NCBI GenBank assembly: GCA_902620425.1
Contig: CACNHX010000001.1
Location: forward strand, 350,903-414,902
Direction of reading: 5' to 3'
Length of the DNA: 64,000 nucleotides
Source of the DNA: an uncultured Alphaproteobacteria bacterium
Lineage (GTDB): Bacteria > Pseudomonadota > Alphaproteobacteria > HIMB59 > GCA-002718135
The notes under the pieces were generated by a model. It was not told the origin of the DNA. It ran no database searches and worked only from the letters and a program-made list of their open reading frames with translations. How positions within the stretch are numbered: position 1 is the stretch's first letter; each line of letters opens with the position of its first letter. Below are positions 18,154-26,547 of this stretch, piece by piece. Made by a program: the position numbers and the translations under genes.

Positions 18154-18528
18154 CTAATTTTCTAAGCTCATTTTATTAAAAAATGTACCTTCTTTTTTTA
18201 ACCAACTATTAATCATATCAAGAAAATTATTACTTAAGTAGTAATTCTTAATTCGTTTATCAGATTTACTTTGTTCTTTTACAAAAATATTTTTTTCCAA
18301 GGCTTCGTTTAAAATTGATTGAATAGAAGATCTAGAACCAATAGATTTAGGTATATTTGCACAAATTGTTTCAAATGAAATTCCATTTAATCTATTATTT
18401 TCATAGATCTCAAGAGAGATAACATGGTGTAAAATTGATTTAAATAAAAATTTTGAAACATAATCTTCAGAAAAGAAGCTTGAATATATGTTTCTTTTTT
18501 TTTCTTTAATAATTTCTGTTTCAGTCAT
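18154..18528 (-). CDS. Small putative winged-helix/MarR-like DNA-binding protein (124 aa)
   Basis: GISFETICANIPKSIGSRSSIQSILNEALEKNIFVKEQSKSDKRIKNYYLSN resembles an HTH-wing with RxxxxYYLS end; SD GGGAGGG before ATG. Confidence 0.5.
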   Translation of the reverse strand: MTETEIIKEKKRNIYSSFFSEDYVSKFLFKSILHHVISLEIYENNRLNGISFETICANIPKSIGSRSSIQSILNEALEKNIFVKEQSKSDKRIKNYYLSNNFLDMINSWLKKEGTFFNKMSLEN

Positions 18529-18556
18529 TTGACCCTCCCACTAGTTTAAGAGTTTT

Positions 18557-18583
18557 GGGAGAGCAAATGCTCTCCCATTTTTT
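18557..18583 (+). terminator. Terminator-like hairpin downstream of amt2
   Basis: GGGAGAGC-AAAT-GCTCTCCC perfect 8-bp stem followed by ATTTTTT on the + strand. Confidence 0.55.
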
Positions 18584-18626
18584 AGTGACCAACTATAAGG
18601 AGTTGATGTGCTAATCACTAAATTCA

Positions 18627-19913
18627 TTAGTCTCTGATGCTATAAGCCATTACGCCTACTTCAGATTTATCAGTACCAAGTTTTTCAGCTTCTTCACTTA
18701 TTCTAATACCAAAGAGCATTTTCATGATGTACCAAATTATAAATGATACGACAAAAACGAAAACGTTAATTGCTATTATACCGTAAAGTTGAGCTCCAAA
18801 ACTTGCTGCGCTGTTTGAAATTGGAACAACTAATGTTCCAAAAATTCCAGCAAAACCGTGTACAGGAATTGCTCCAACAACATCATCAATTTTAAGTGAT
18901 ATTAAAAGTCTTGTACCATAGAAGACAATTAATCCACCAATAGCACCAATGATCACTGCCAAGAGTGGAGAAGGAGCTAATGGTTCTGCAGTAATTGCTA
19001 CCAAACCACCTAATGCTCCGTTAAGCATCATAACAACATCTGTTTTACCAGTTACTAGTCTTGAAATTACTGCACAAGCCATTACACCTGCACCAGCTGC
19101 CAAGTTAGTATTAATATATATTGTTGCTACTGCTGTAACATCATCAAATGTACCCATTGCAAGTTGTGATCCACCATTAAATCCGAACCATCCAAGCCAT
19201 AGGATAAATACACCAAGAGTTGCAAGAGGTATTGAAGAATTTGCAAAAGGCTCCATTGGAGCTGCTTCACCACTATCAGTGAATCTTCCTAATCTTGGGC
19301 CTAATAAAATTGCACCAGCAAGTGCTGCTGCTGCTCCTGCACTATGTACTAGAGTTGAACCAGCAAAATCTGAGAAACCAGCTTCCGCTAAGTATCCTCC
19401 GCCCCACTGCCAACCCATTTCGATTGGATAAATGAAACCAGTTAATAAAGCACAAAAAATAAAGAATGGCCAAATTTTGATTCTTTCAGCTAGTGTTCCA
19501 GATACAATTGAGCATGTTGTTGCACAAAATACCATCTGAAAGAACCAGTCAGAACCGTCTGAATAACCTGTATCAAGAGCGCTACCATCACTCCAAGGAA
19601 GTGGAGATCCGATAAAACCGCCTGCAGGGATTCCATATGCCATATTGTATCCTACTAACCAGAACATTAAACCAGCTATTGAATATAAGCCTATATTTTT
19701 TGCAGCAATTGTTGCTACACTTTTGGACGTAACAAGTCCTGATTCAAGCATTGCAAATCCTGCTGCCATCCACATGACCAAGAACCCAGATACAAGAAAT
19801 AGGAATGTATTTAAAATGTATTGCACTTCACCATCAACTTCGGCTCTTGCATATGAACTAAAGAGCATAAAGACGGCAATGATGCTAATAAAATATATAG
19901 ATTTTTTTAACAT
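18627..19913 (-). CDS. amt: Ammonium transporter (Amt family), second copy
   Basis: Same Amt motifs as 16591..17877 (GSTLVHSAGAAAALAG, GWFGFNGGSQLA, GAIPVHGFAGIFGT); GGAGG SD before ATG. Confidence 0.93.
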   Translation of the reverse strand: MLKKSIYFISIIAVFMLFSSYARAEVDGEVQYILNTFLFLVSGFLVMWMAAGFAMLESGLVTSKSVATIAAKNIGLYSIAGLMFWLVGYNMAYGIPAGGFIGSPLPWSDGSALDTGYSDGSDWFFQMVFCATTCSIVSGTLAERIKIWPFFIFCALLTGFIYPIEMGWQWGGGYLAEAGFSDFAGSTLVHSAGAAAALAGAILLGPRLGRFTDSGEAAPMEPFANSSIPLATLGVFILWLGWFGFNGGSQLAMGTFDDVTAVATIYINTNLAAGAGVMACAVISRLVTGKTDVVMMLNGALGGLVAITAEPLAPSPLLAVIIGAIGGLIVFYGTRLLISLKIDDVVGAIPVHGFAGIFGTLVVPISNSAASFGAQLYGIIAINVFVFVVSFIIWYIMKMLFGIRISEEAEKLGTDKSEVGVMAYSIRD

Positions 19914-20004
19914 TAATCCTCCATTATAAATTTCACGTTACATGACTCACATTGAGTCATGCGTTACTTTTCATGCTTAGCTATGGAAATTAAATAATAA
20001 GATC

Positions 20005-20056
20005 CGCGTTCCTTCGGTTTAAACCTACTTCCGATTTGCTTAAGGCAAATTGAACG
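20005..20056 (-). ncRNA. Glutamine riboswitch aptamer (glnA RNA motif), promoter-distal copy of tandem pair before amt2
   Basis: Minus strand CGUUCA-AUUUGCCUUAAGCAAAU-CGGAAGUA-GGUUUAAACC-GAAGGAACGCG. Confidence 0.88.
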
Positions 20057-20073
20057 ATTTAATAACTTTGCAT

Positions 20074-20125
20074 GCGTTCCTTCGACTTTCGTCTACTTCC
20101 GTCACCCAAAAAAGAGTAATGAACG
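20074..20125 (-). ncRNA. Glutamine riboswitch aptamer (glnA RNA motif), promoter-proximal copy of tandem pair before amt2
   Basis: Minus strand CGUUCA-UUACUCUUUUUUGGGUGA-CGGAAGUA-GACGAAAGUC-GAAGGAACGC; P2 shows C-G to U-G and U-A to U-G changes relative to the amt1 copy. Confidence 0.87.
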
Positions 20126-20233
20126 TGAAAACTGATTTAGTTTAATATTAATTTTTAGTAAGATTATAATCGTTAACATTAATATGCAAAAAATGCATAT
20201 AACAATATTTCCAAGTTATATGGGAAATATTAG

Positions 20234-21385
20234 CTATTTTATTGTTGATAAATCAGTCCAAGCGGAATTATTGTTGCTAGAGTTTACACTAGCATTAATG
20301 AATTTCATAATATGCAATCCATCATCAATATTTGGAAGTATCTTTAATAATTCTTCCTTATTTTCCTTATTTTGTATAACATCAGCAGCATCTGAATAAA
20401 TTTGTGCAAATGCTTCAAGATAGCCTTCTGGATGACCAGCAGGGATTCGCACGTTAGCTTCAGTTCCCTCAACTTTGATAGAACCACCTCTAGTTATTAT
20501 TTGGCTAGGTTCTCCTACTTGACTGAAGGTTGCATAATTTGGATTTTCTTGACTCCATTTTAGTGCTCCCTTGTCTCCATAAATAGCTACAGTAAAATTA
20601 TTTTCTTCTCCTGTCGCAACTTGAGAGATAGATAATGATCCCTTAGCTCCGTTATTTAATCTTATCATTATCGAAGCGTCATCATCTAATTTTCTTCCTT
20701 CAACAAAAGTTGTAAGATCTGCACTAACTGATTGTAGTTTTAATTGAGTTATAAATTCTAATAAATGCATAGTGTGACTCCCAATATCACCTACACCTCC
20801 TGCAGCTCCACTTCTTGATGGATCTGTTCTCCATTCTGCTTGTTTATTTGAACCAGAATCCTCCTCTTTTGATCCGAGCCATCCTTGCAAATAAGATCCT
20901 TTGACAATTCTTATTTTTCCAAGTGCTCCATTTTCTATAAGTGATCTCATACCTCTAACGACTGGATAGCCAGAATAATTATGAGTTAAGAAAAAATGAG
21001 CATCAGATTTAGAAACTGCGTCAACTAATTTATGGGCATCTTCCATTGTAGAGGTCATAGGTTTGTCACAAATGACATGAATATTTTTATTTAGAAATTC
21101 AATTGCTGGTGCAGCATGCATATGATTTGGTGTAACAATAGATACTACATCAATACCATCATCTCTTTTAGCTTCTTCCTCAGCCATAGTTTTAAAATCA
21201 GGGTAACTTCTTGAAGGATCGAGACCAATTTCTTCAGCAGATTTTGCAGCTTTTTCAGGGGTTGAAGATAAACAACCAGCAACAAATTCATATTTATCAT
21301 CCATTCTTGCACATAGACGATGAACAGCTCCTATAAAAGCTCCTTGGCCACCACCTATCATTCCTAATTTTAATCTTTTTGTCAT
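20234..21385 (-). CDS. Gfo/Idh/MocA family oxidoreductase
   Basis: LGMIGGGQGAFIGAVHR Rossmann start, NIHVICDKPMTSTMEDA motif. Confidence 0.92.
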   Translation of the reverse strand: MTKRLKLGMIGGGQGAFIGAVHRLCARMDDKYEFVAGCLSSTPEKAAKSAEEIGLDPSRSYPDFKTMAEEEAKRDDGIDVVSIVTPNHMHAAPAIEFLNKNIHVICDKPMTSTMEDAHKLVDAVSKSDAHFFLTHNYSGYPVVRGMRSLIENGALGKIRIVKGSYLQGWLGSKEEDSGSNKQAEWRTDPSRSGAAGGVGDIGSHTMHLLEFITQLKLQSVSADLTTFVEGRKLDDDASIMIRLNNGAKGSLSISQVATGEENNFTVAIYGDKGALKWSQENPNYATFSQVGEPSQIITRGGSIKVEGTEANVRIPAGHPEGYLEAFAQIYSDAADVIQNKENKEELLKILPNIDDGLHIMKFINASVNSSNNNSAWTDLSTIK

Positions 21386-21397
21386 TGAAATTCCCTC

Positions 21398-22450
21398 CTA
21401 AATACCCAAAAGTTTTTTATTAGTTTCTTCATCCATTCCTGAGTCAGCAAAATCATCAAATGCTTTTTCAGTTACATCGATGATATGTTCTTTTATAAAT
21501 TTCGCACCTTCTTCTGCCCCTTGTTGAGGACTTTTTATACAACATTCCCATTCTAGAACTGCCCATCCATCAAAATTATAACCAGATAGTTTTGAAAAAA
21601 TAGATTTAAAGTCAACCTGACCGTCTCCTAATGATCTAAATCTGCCTGCTCTATTAATCCATGATTGAAAACCTCCGTATACACCTTGTTTCCCACTTGG
21701 ATTTAATTCAGCATCTTTTACATGAAACATTTTTAATTTGTCATGATAGATATCAATATGATCTAAATAATTTAAATGTTGAAGAATAAAATGACTTGGA
21801 TCATAAAGCATATTACATCGTGGATGATTGCCAACCTTTTCTAAAAACATTTCAAAAGTAATACCATCATGTAGATCTTCACCAGGATGAATTTCATAAC
21901 AAAGATCTACCCCAGCTTCGTCGAATTTATTTAAAATTGGTTTCCATCTTTTTGCAAGTTCATTAAAAGCTTCATCTACTAATCCTTCTGGTCTTTGAGG
22001 CCATGGATATAAATATGGCCAAGCTAGTGCACCAGAAAAAGTTGCATGTGCATTTAGTCCAAAGTTCTTTGAAGCCATTGCTGCTTGCATTAATTGATCA
22101 ATGGCCCATTCTTTTCTTTTACTTGGATTGCCTCTTACTTTCTCATCTGCAAATCCATCAAAAGGAATATCGTATGCAGGATGAACAGCAACAAGCTGAC
22201 CTTGAAGGTGAGTAGATAGCTCTGTCAGTTGTAAATTATTATTTTCAAGAATTCCTTTTATATCATCACAATAATCTTTACTTTCAGATGCTTTTTTTAA
22301 ATCTATTAATCTTGAATCCCAAGAAGGTATCTGTACGCCTTTATATCCTAAGTTAGATACCCATTTTGATATTAACTCTAAGGAGTTAAAAGGTTCATCA
22401 TCACTTACAAATTGGGCAAGAAATATTGCAGGGCCTTTTATTTTTTTCAT
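21398..22450 (-). CDS. Sugar phosphate isomerase/epimerase (xylose isomerase-like TIM barrel)
   Basis: DLCYEIHPGEDLHDG, MLYDPSHFILQ, FHVKDAEL, WAVLEWECC motifs. Confidence 0.88.
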   Translation of the reverse strand: MKKIKGPAIFLAQFVSDDEPFNSLELISKWVSNLGYKGVQIPSWDSRLIDLKKASESKDYCDDIKGILENNNLQLTELSTHLQGQLVAVHPAYDIPFDGFADEKVRGNPSKRKEWAIDQLMQAAMASKNFGLNAHATFSGALAWPYLYPWPQRPEGLVDEAFNELAKRWKPILNKFDEAGVDLCYEIHPGEDLHDGITFEMFLEKVGNHPRCNMLYDPSHFILQHLNYLDHIDIYHDKLKMFHVKDAELNPSGKQGVYGGFQSWINRAGRFRSLGDGQVDFKSIFSKLSGYNFDGWAVLEWECCIKSPQQGAEEGAKFIKEHIIDVTEKAFDDFADSGMDEETNKKLLGI

Positions 22451-22484
22451 ATTAAATCTCCATAATTATTTAAACACGAAACAG

Positions 22485-23213
22485 CTAGGTAGTCATTAAA
22501 TTTTTAAAATTTTCGTATAATTTTTTAGTATTATAGTTCATTTCTTGAATATTATTTCTAAGCAATTTATCTAGTTTATCAATGGAGTTTTTGCCTAAAT
22601 ATTTTTCTAAAGCATTTTTTAATTCAGGAATTTTGGACCATTTAATGATTGTGTTTTCATCTACTTCCATATGAAATTGAATGCCATAAGCATGATTTTT
22701 ATACTTAAAAATTTGAAATTTTGTAATATCTGATGAACCTAAAATTGTAATATCAGAATTATTTAGTTCACTAACCTCGTAACTATGCCATTGTAATGCT
22801 TTAATCTGATTATCAAAATTTTGAAAAAGTTGATCCTTTTTTTTATTATCTAAAATATTAATATTTAGAACCCCAATTTCTGGAGGATTAGATTTAATTA
22901 CTTTACCGCCAAGAATTTCTCCTAAAAATTGACAGCCTAAACAGATTCCGAGATATGGTTTTTGATTATTGAGAACAAATTCCTTTATCTTATTTTTTTC
23001 ATCAATCATCCACGGATATTGTTCTTCCATCCAAGTATCCATTGGTCCACCTAAACAGATCATTCCATCATATATATCAAGATTAACAGGTATCTTTTCT
23101 CCTTTATCCAATCGAATTATATTTGTTTCTACTAAGTCTTCATTCATTAACTTTGTAAAGTATCCAGGTGTTACTAAAGGCGTATGTTGAAGAATAATTA
23201 TTTTATGAGACAC
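22485..23213 (-). CDS. Type 1 glutamine amidotransferase (GMP synthase-like)
   Basis: YLGICLGCQFLGEILGG nucleophile motif, YGIQFHMEVDE. Confidence 0.88.
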   Translation of the reverse strand: MSHKIIILQHTPLVTPGYFTKLMNEDLVETNIIRLDKGEKIPVNLDIYDGMICLGGPMDTWMEEQYPWMIDEKNKIKEFVLNNQKPYLGICLGCQFLGEILGGKVIKSNPPEIGVLNINILDNKKKDQLFQNFDNQIKALQWHSYEVSELNNSDITILGSSDITKFQIFKYKNHAYGIQFHMEVDENTIIKWSKIPELKNALEKYLGKNSIDKLDKLLRNNIQEMNYNTKKLYENFKNLMTT

Positions 23214-23643
23214 TTTGTTCTAAGTTGAGTAATCTTTTTTTTAACTTACCCCCCCCTCTTCCAGAAAATCCTCCAAGTTTACCATCGCTACGAATTATGC
23301 GGTGACAGGGAATAATAAGCAAAAGTTTATTTTGTCCACAAACATTACCTACATATCTTGGAGACGTACCAACTTTTTTTGCAATTTCTCCATATGTTGA
23401 AAGTTTACCATATTGAATTTTAGACAACTCTTTCCAAATTTTTTTTTGCAAAGGGGTGCCTTCAAAAGAATAGTTAATCTTAAAATTTTTAAGTTTTCCA
23501 GAAGCATATAAATTAATCTGATTCTTAATATTAATTAAATCGATTTTTTTATTTGTTTTCCCAAAACTCAGTGCAAAGACGCTGCCACTCTTTTTTTTTA
23601 CCGTAATCCAACCGAGTTTAGTTTTAAAAGAAGCAGTTTCCAT
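23203..23643 (-). CDS. ogt: Methylated-DNA--[protein]-cysteine S-methyltransferase
   Basis: LLIIPCHRIIRSDGKLGGFSG active-site motif. Confidence 0.93.
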   Translation of the reverse strand: METASFKTKLGWITVKKKSGSVFALSFGKTNKKIDLINIKNQINLYASGKLKNFKINYSFEGTPLQKKIWKELSKIQYGKLSTYGEIAKKVGTSPRYVGNVCGQNKLLLIIPCHRIIRSDGKLGGFSGRGGGKLKKRLLNLEQSVS

Positions 23644-23696
23644 ATAAAATTAATAACATTATTGAATGAATCTATCAAAATAATTTATAGTAAATC

Positions 23697-23903
23697 ATGG
23701 ATGAAGATAATTTAAATCTAGAAATTAGAAAATTTCTTAAACAAGTTGGTATTAGTTCTCAGCGTGAAATAGAAAATTACATACGAAAAAAATTTACTGA
23801 AGGAAGTATCAAAATTGGTGAATCCATAAAAGTATCTATGAATTTATCATCTGAAGATGGAGAACTTAATCATTCAATTAAAGAAGATTTAAAAATAAAA
23901 TAA
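23697..23903 (+). CDS. Small conserved protein (DUF6494-like)
   Basis: MDEDNLNLEIRKFLKQVGISSQREIENYIRKK recalls the DUF6494 family. Confidence 0.6.
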   Translation: MDEDNLNLEIRKFLKQVGISSQREIENYIRKKFTEGSIKIGESIKVSMNLSSEDGELNHSIKEDLKIK

Positions 23904-23924
23904 TTTTTTAAATTTGTTGAAGAT

Positions 23925-25178
23925 TTAGTTAATACGACTTTGTATTTTATCAATATTTTCAAGTTTAGATAATGGCCCAATACTTGATATAGTTATTGGT
24001 CCTTTTACAATTTCATTAGCAATTTTTTGAACAGTTTCTTTAGAGACTTTATCTATATTTTTAATAGTTTCAGATGGGTCAATTATTCTATCAAAGACTA
24101 GAAGTTGTCTAGCAGCACTCTCACATCTTCTAAATGCACTTTCCCTCCCCATCATTAAGCTTGCTTTCAATTGAGCTTTACCTCTATTTATTTCTTTTTC
24201 TGTAATTGAATTAGGACTTTCATTTAATTGATCACATAAAACAGGTATGAGCTCTTGGATTTGATTTTCACCTGTTCCACAATAAATACCAAAAACACCA
24301 GTGTCAGTGTAAGAAGAACTAAAAGAGGAAATACCATATACAAGACCACGTTTCTCTCTTATCTCTTGAAACAATCTTGATGACATACCTCCACCTAATA
24401 AAGAAGAGTAAACCAATAAAGAATAGTAATCATCATGGTGATAATCTACGCCTTCAAAACCAAGTAGTAAGTGAATCTGTTCTAATTTTTTATCTTCTCT
24501 GTATTCTCCAGATTTGTAATTAGCTTTTTGTCTTTCAGTAGATAATCCAGATGGTAGGTTAGTGCATGTTTTTTTAATTGATTCTACAAATTGATCATGG
24601 TCAATTTTTCCAGCTGCACTTATAATCATTTTTTTTGGATTATAATGATTCATCATGAAGTCTTTAACTTCATCTCTTGAAATATTTTTAATAATATCAG
24701 TTTTACCCAATATGGAACGTCCCATTGGCTGGTTTGGATATGCTTTTTCTTGCCAATAATCAAAAATCATATCATCAGGTGTATCAAGGTACATGCCAAT
24801 TTCTTGAATTATGACTCCTCTTTCTCGATTAAGTTCATCTTCAGCAAATGTAGAATTTTGCAAAATATCTGTCAGAATATCTATTCCATAATGTAGGTCA
24901 TCAGCTAAGAGTTTTACATAATAAGCTGTTATTTCCTTTGAAGTATAGGCATTTATATCTCCGCCAACATTTTCAATTGTTTCAGCAATTTGAAAAGCAT
25001 TTTTAGTTGAGGTACCTTTAAAAGCCATATGCTCTAAAAGGTGAGCAACACCATTTATATCTTTTGTTTCATCTCTTCCACCAACAAAATTCCATATACC
25101 CATTGATACTGTTTCCAGCCCTGGCATATTCTGGGTTACTATTCTTAATCCGTTTTCTAGTGTTGTAATTTTATGCAT
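23925..25178 (-). CDS. M16 family zinc peptidase (MPP/PqqL-like)
   Basis: HLLEHMAFKGT inverted zinc motif, GGGMSSRLFQEIREKRGLVYGI. Confidence 0.93.
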   Translation of the reverse strand: MHKITTLENGLRIVTQNMPGLETVSMGIWNFVGGRDETKDINGVAHLLEHMAFKGTSTKNAFQIAETIENVGGDINAYTSKEITAYYVKLLADDLHYGIDILTDILQNSTFAEDELNRERGVIIQEIGMYLDTPDDMIFDYWQEKAYPNQPMGRSILGKTDIIKNISRDEVKDFMMNHYNPKKMIISAAGKIDHDQFVESIKKTCTNLPSGLSTERQKANYKSGEYREDKKLEQIHLLLGFEGVDYHHDDYYSLLVYSSLLGGGMSSRLFQEIREKRGLVYGISSFSSSYTDTGVFGIYCGTGENQIQELIPVLCDQLNESPNSITEKEINRGKAQLKASLMMGRESAFRRCESAARQLLVFDRIIDPSETIKNIDKVSKETVQKIANEIVKGPITISSIGPLSKLENIDKIQSRIN

Positions 25179-26547
25179 TGCTTATTTTTTCTAAGATGAA
25201 GTTTTTTACATCCTTAGCACTATTGGGTAATATAGTCATCTTTTCCTCTTTATCAAAGAGATTGCTCAATTCTTTTGGTATATCAATTTCTTTATTAATT
25301 GCTTTATTCACAGCATTGTCAAATTTTGCAGGATGTGCACAAACCAAAGATACCCAGGCTTCATCATCTTTTTTATCTAATAATACTTTTAGTCCTGTTG
25401 CAGTATGTGGATCAGCAATATAATTATATTTTTCATATACATGTTTAATTGTTTCCAGAGTCTGATTATCATCAATTGAGGAAGCCTTATATATTTGCTG
25501 AAACTTAGCTAAAACAGAGTCATCAAATTGATAAAAACCTGTTGATGAAAAGCTTTCAAATACTTCATTTACTCTTTTGCTATCTCTATTTAGGCTTTCA
25601 AAAATTTGCCTCTCAAAGTTACTTGAAACTTGAATATCCATACTAGGGCTATATGTTTGAGAAACAGATTTTTTTTTCATTTCTCCAGTTTCTACTATGG
25701 ACTTCAAGATATCATTAGAATTAGTTGCAATATGTAAATGACCAATAGGTAATCCCATTTGTTTAGCAACAAAGGCAGAAAAAATATTGCCAAAATTTCC
25801 CGAAGGAACAATAAAATTTATTTGATGCTTATCAGTTTGTAAATAAGACCAAAAATAATAAACTACTTGCGCAATTAATCGTGCCCAATTTATAGAGTTT
25901 ACAGCAGTTAAAGAGGTAGACTGTTGTATTTCATCATCAACAAATAATTCTTTGACAATTTTTTGACAATCATCAAAATTACCATCTATAGCAATATTAA
26001 AAATATTCTTATCAATTACTGTAGTCATTTGTTTTTGTTGAATAGGCGATACTTTATTATGAGGATGTAGAATAAATACATTTATATCTTTTTTTGATTT
26101 AAAAGAATGAATTGCAGCTGAGCCAGTATCACCAGAAGTTGCGCCTAAAATAGTAATTTTTTTTGGAGAAATCTCTAAACTTGTAGAAAATAAGTTACCA
26201 AGAAATTGTAAAGCATAATCTTTAAAAGCATAAGTAGGCCCATAAATTAATTCTAATAAAAATTTATTATTTTCTAATTCTACTAATGGAGCTATTTTTT
26301 CATGATTAAAATTTGCATAAGTTTCATTTAAAATTTTTTGTAATTCTAATTTTTTTATATTTTCAATTACATAAGGAAAAATAATTTCGCATGCCACTTG
26401 TTCGTATGATTTATTTTTTAAACTTAGTAAGTCTATTTTGGGCCAGGTTTGGGGTAAATATAGACCGCCATCTCTTGATAATCCTTGATAAAGAATGTCG
26501 TTGAATGATCTGCTTAGAGAATCATCTCTTGTGCTTAAATATTTCAT
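25171..26547 (-). CDS. thrC: Threonine synthase
   Basis: MKYLSTRD N-terminus, PTYAFKDYALQFLG PLP lysine motif, LGATSGDTGSAAI. Confidence 0.95.
   Translation of the reverse strand: MKYLSTRDDSLSRSFNDILYQGLSRDGGLYLPQTWPKIDLLSLKNKSYEQVACEIIFPYVIENIKKLELQKILNETYANFNHEKIAPLVELENNKFLLELIYGPTYAFKDYALQFLGNLFSTSLEISPKKITILGATSGDTGSAAIHSFKSKKDINVFILHPHNKVSPIQQKQMTTVIDKNIFNIAIDGNFDDCQKIVKELFVDDEIQQSTSLTAVNSINWARLIAQVVYYFWSYLQTDKHQINFIVPSGNFGNIFSAFVAKQMGLPIGHLHIATNSNDILKSIVETGEMKKKSVSQTYSPSMDIQVSSNFERQIFESLNRDSKRVNEVFESFSSTGFYQFDDSVLAKFQQIYKASSIDDNQTLETIKHVYEKYNYIADPHTATGLKVLLDKKDDEAWVSLVCAHPAKFDNAVNKAINKEIDIPKELSNLFDKEEKMTILPNSAKDVKNFILEKISNA

Noticed and set aside
18949-19431. 160-aa + strand ORF antisense to amt2
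   Set aside because: Low-complexity T/P/A/S-rich translation mirrors the conserved Amt coding strand; no SD or family features.
17880-20130. Considered the near-identical amt leaders as mobile element or CRISPR-like repeats
   Set aside because: Repeat units fold as glnA-motif aptamers with differing but paired stems; no spacers, transposase or terminal repeats.
22485-23213. GMP-synthase-like amidotransferase as guaA
   Set aside because: Only the glutaminase-like domain is present; no ATP-pyrophosphatase domain, so called only as class I amidotransferase.
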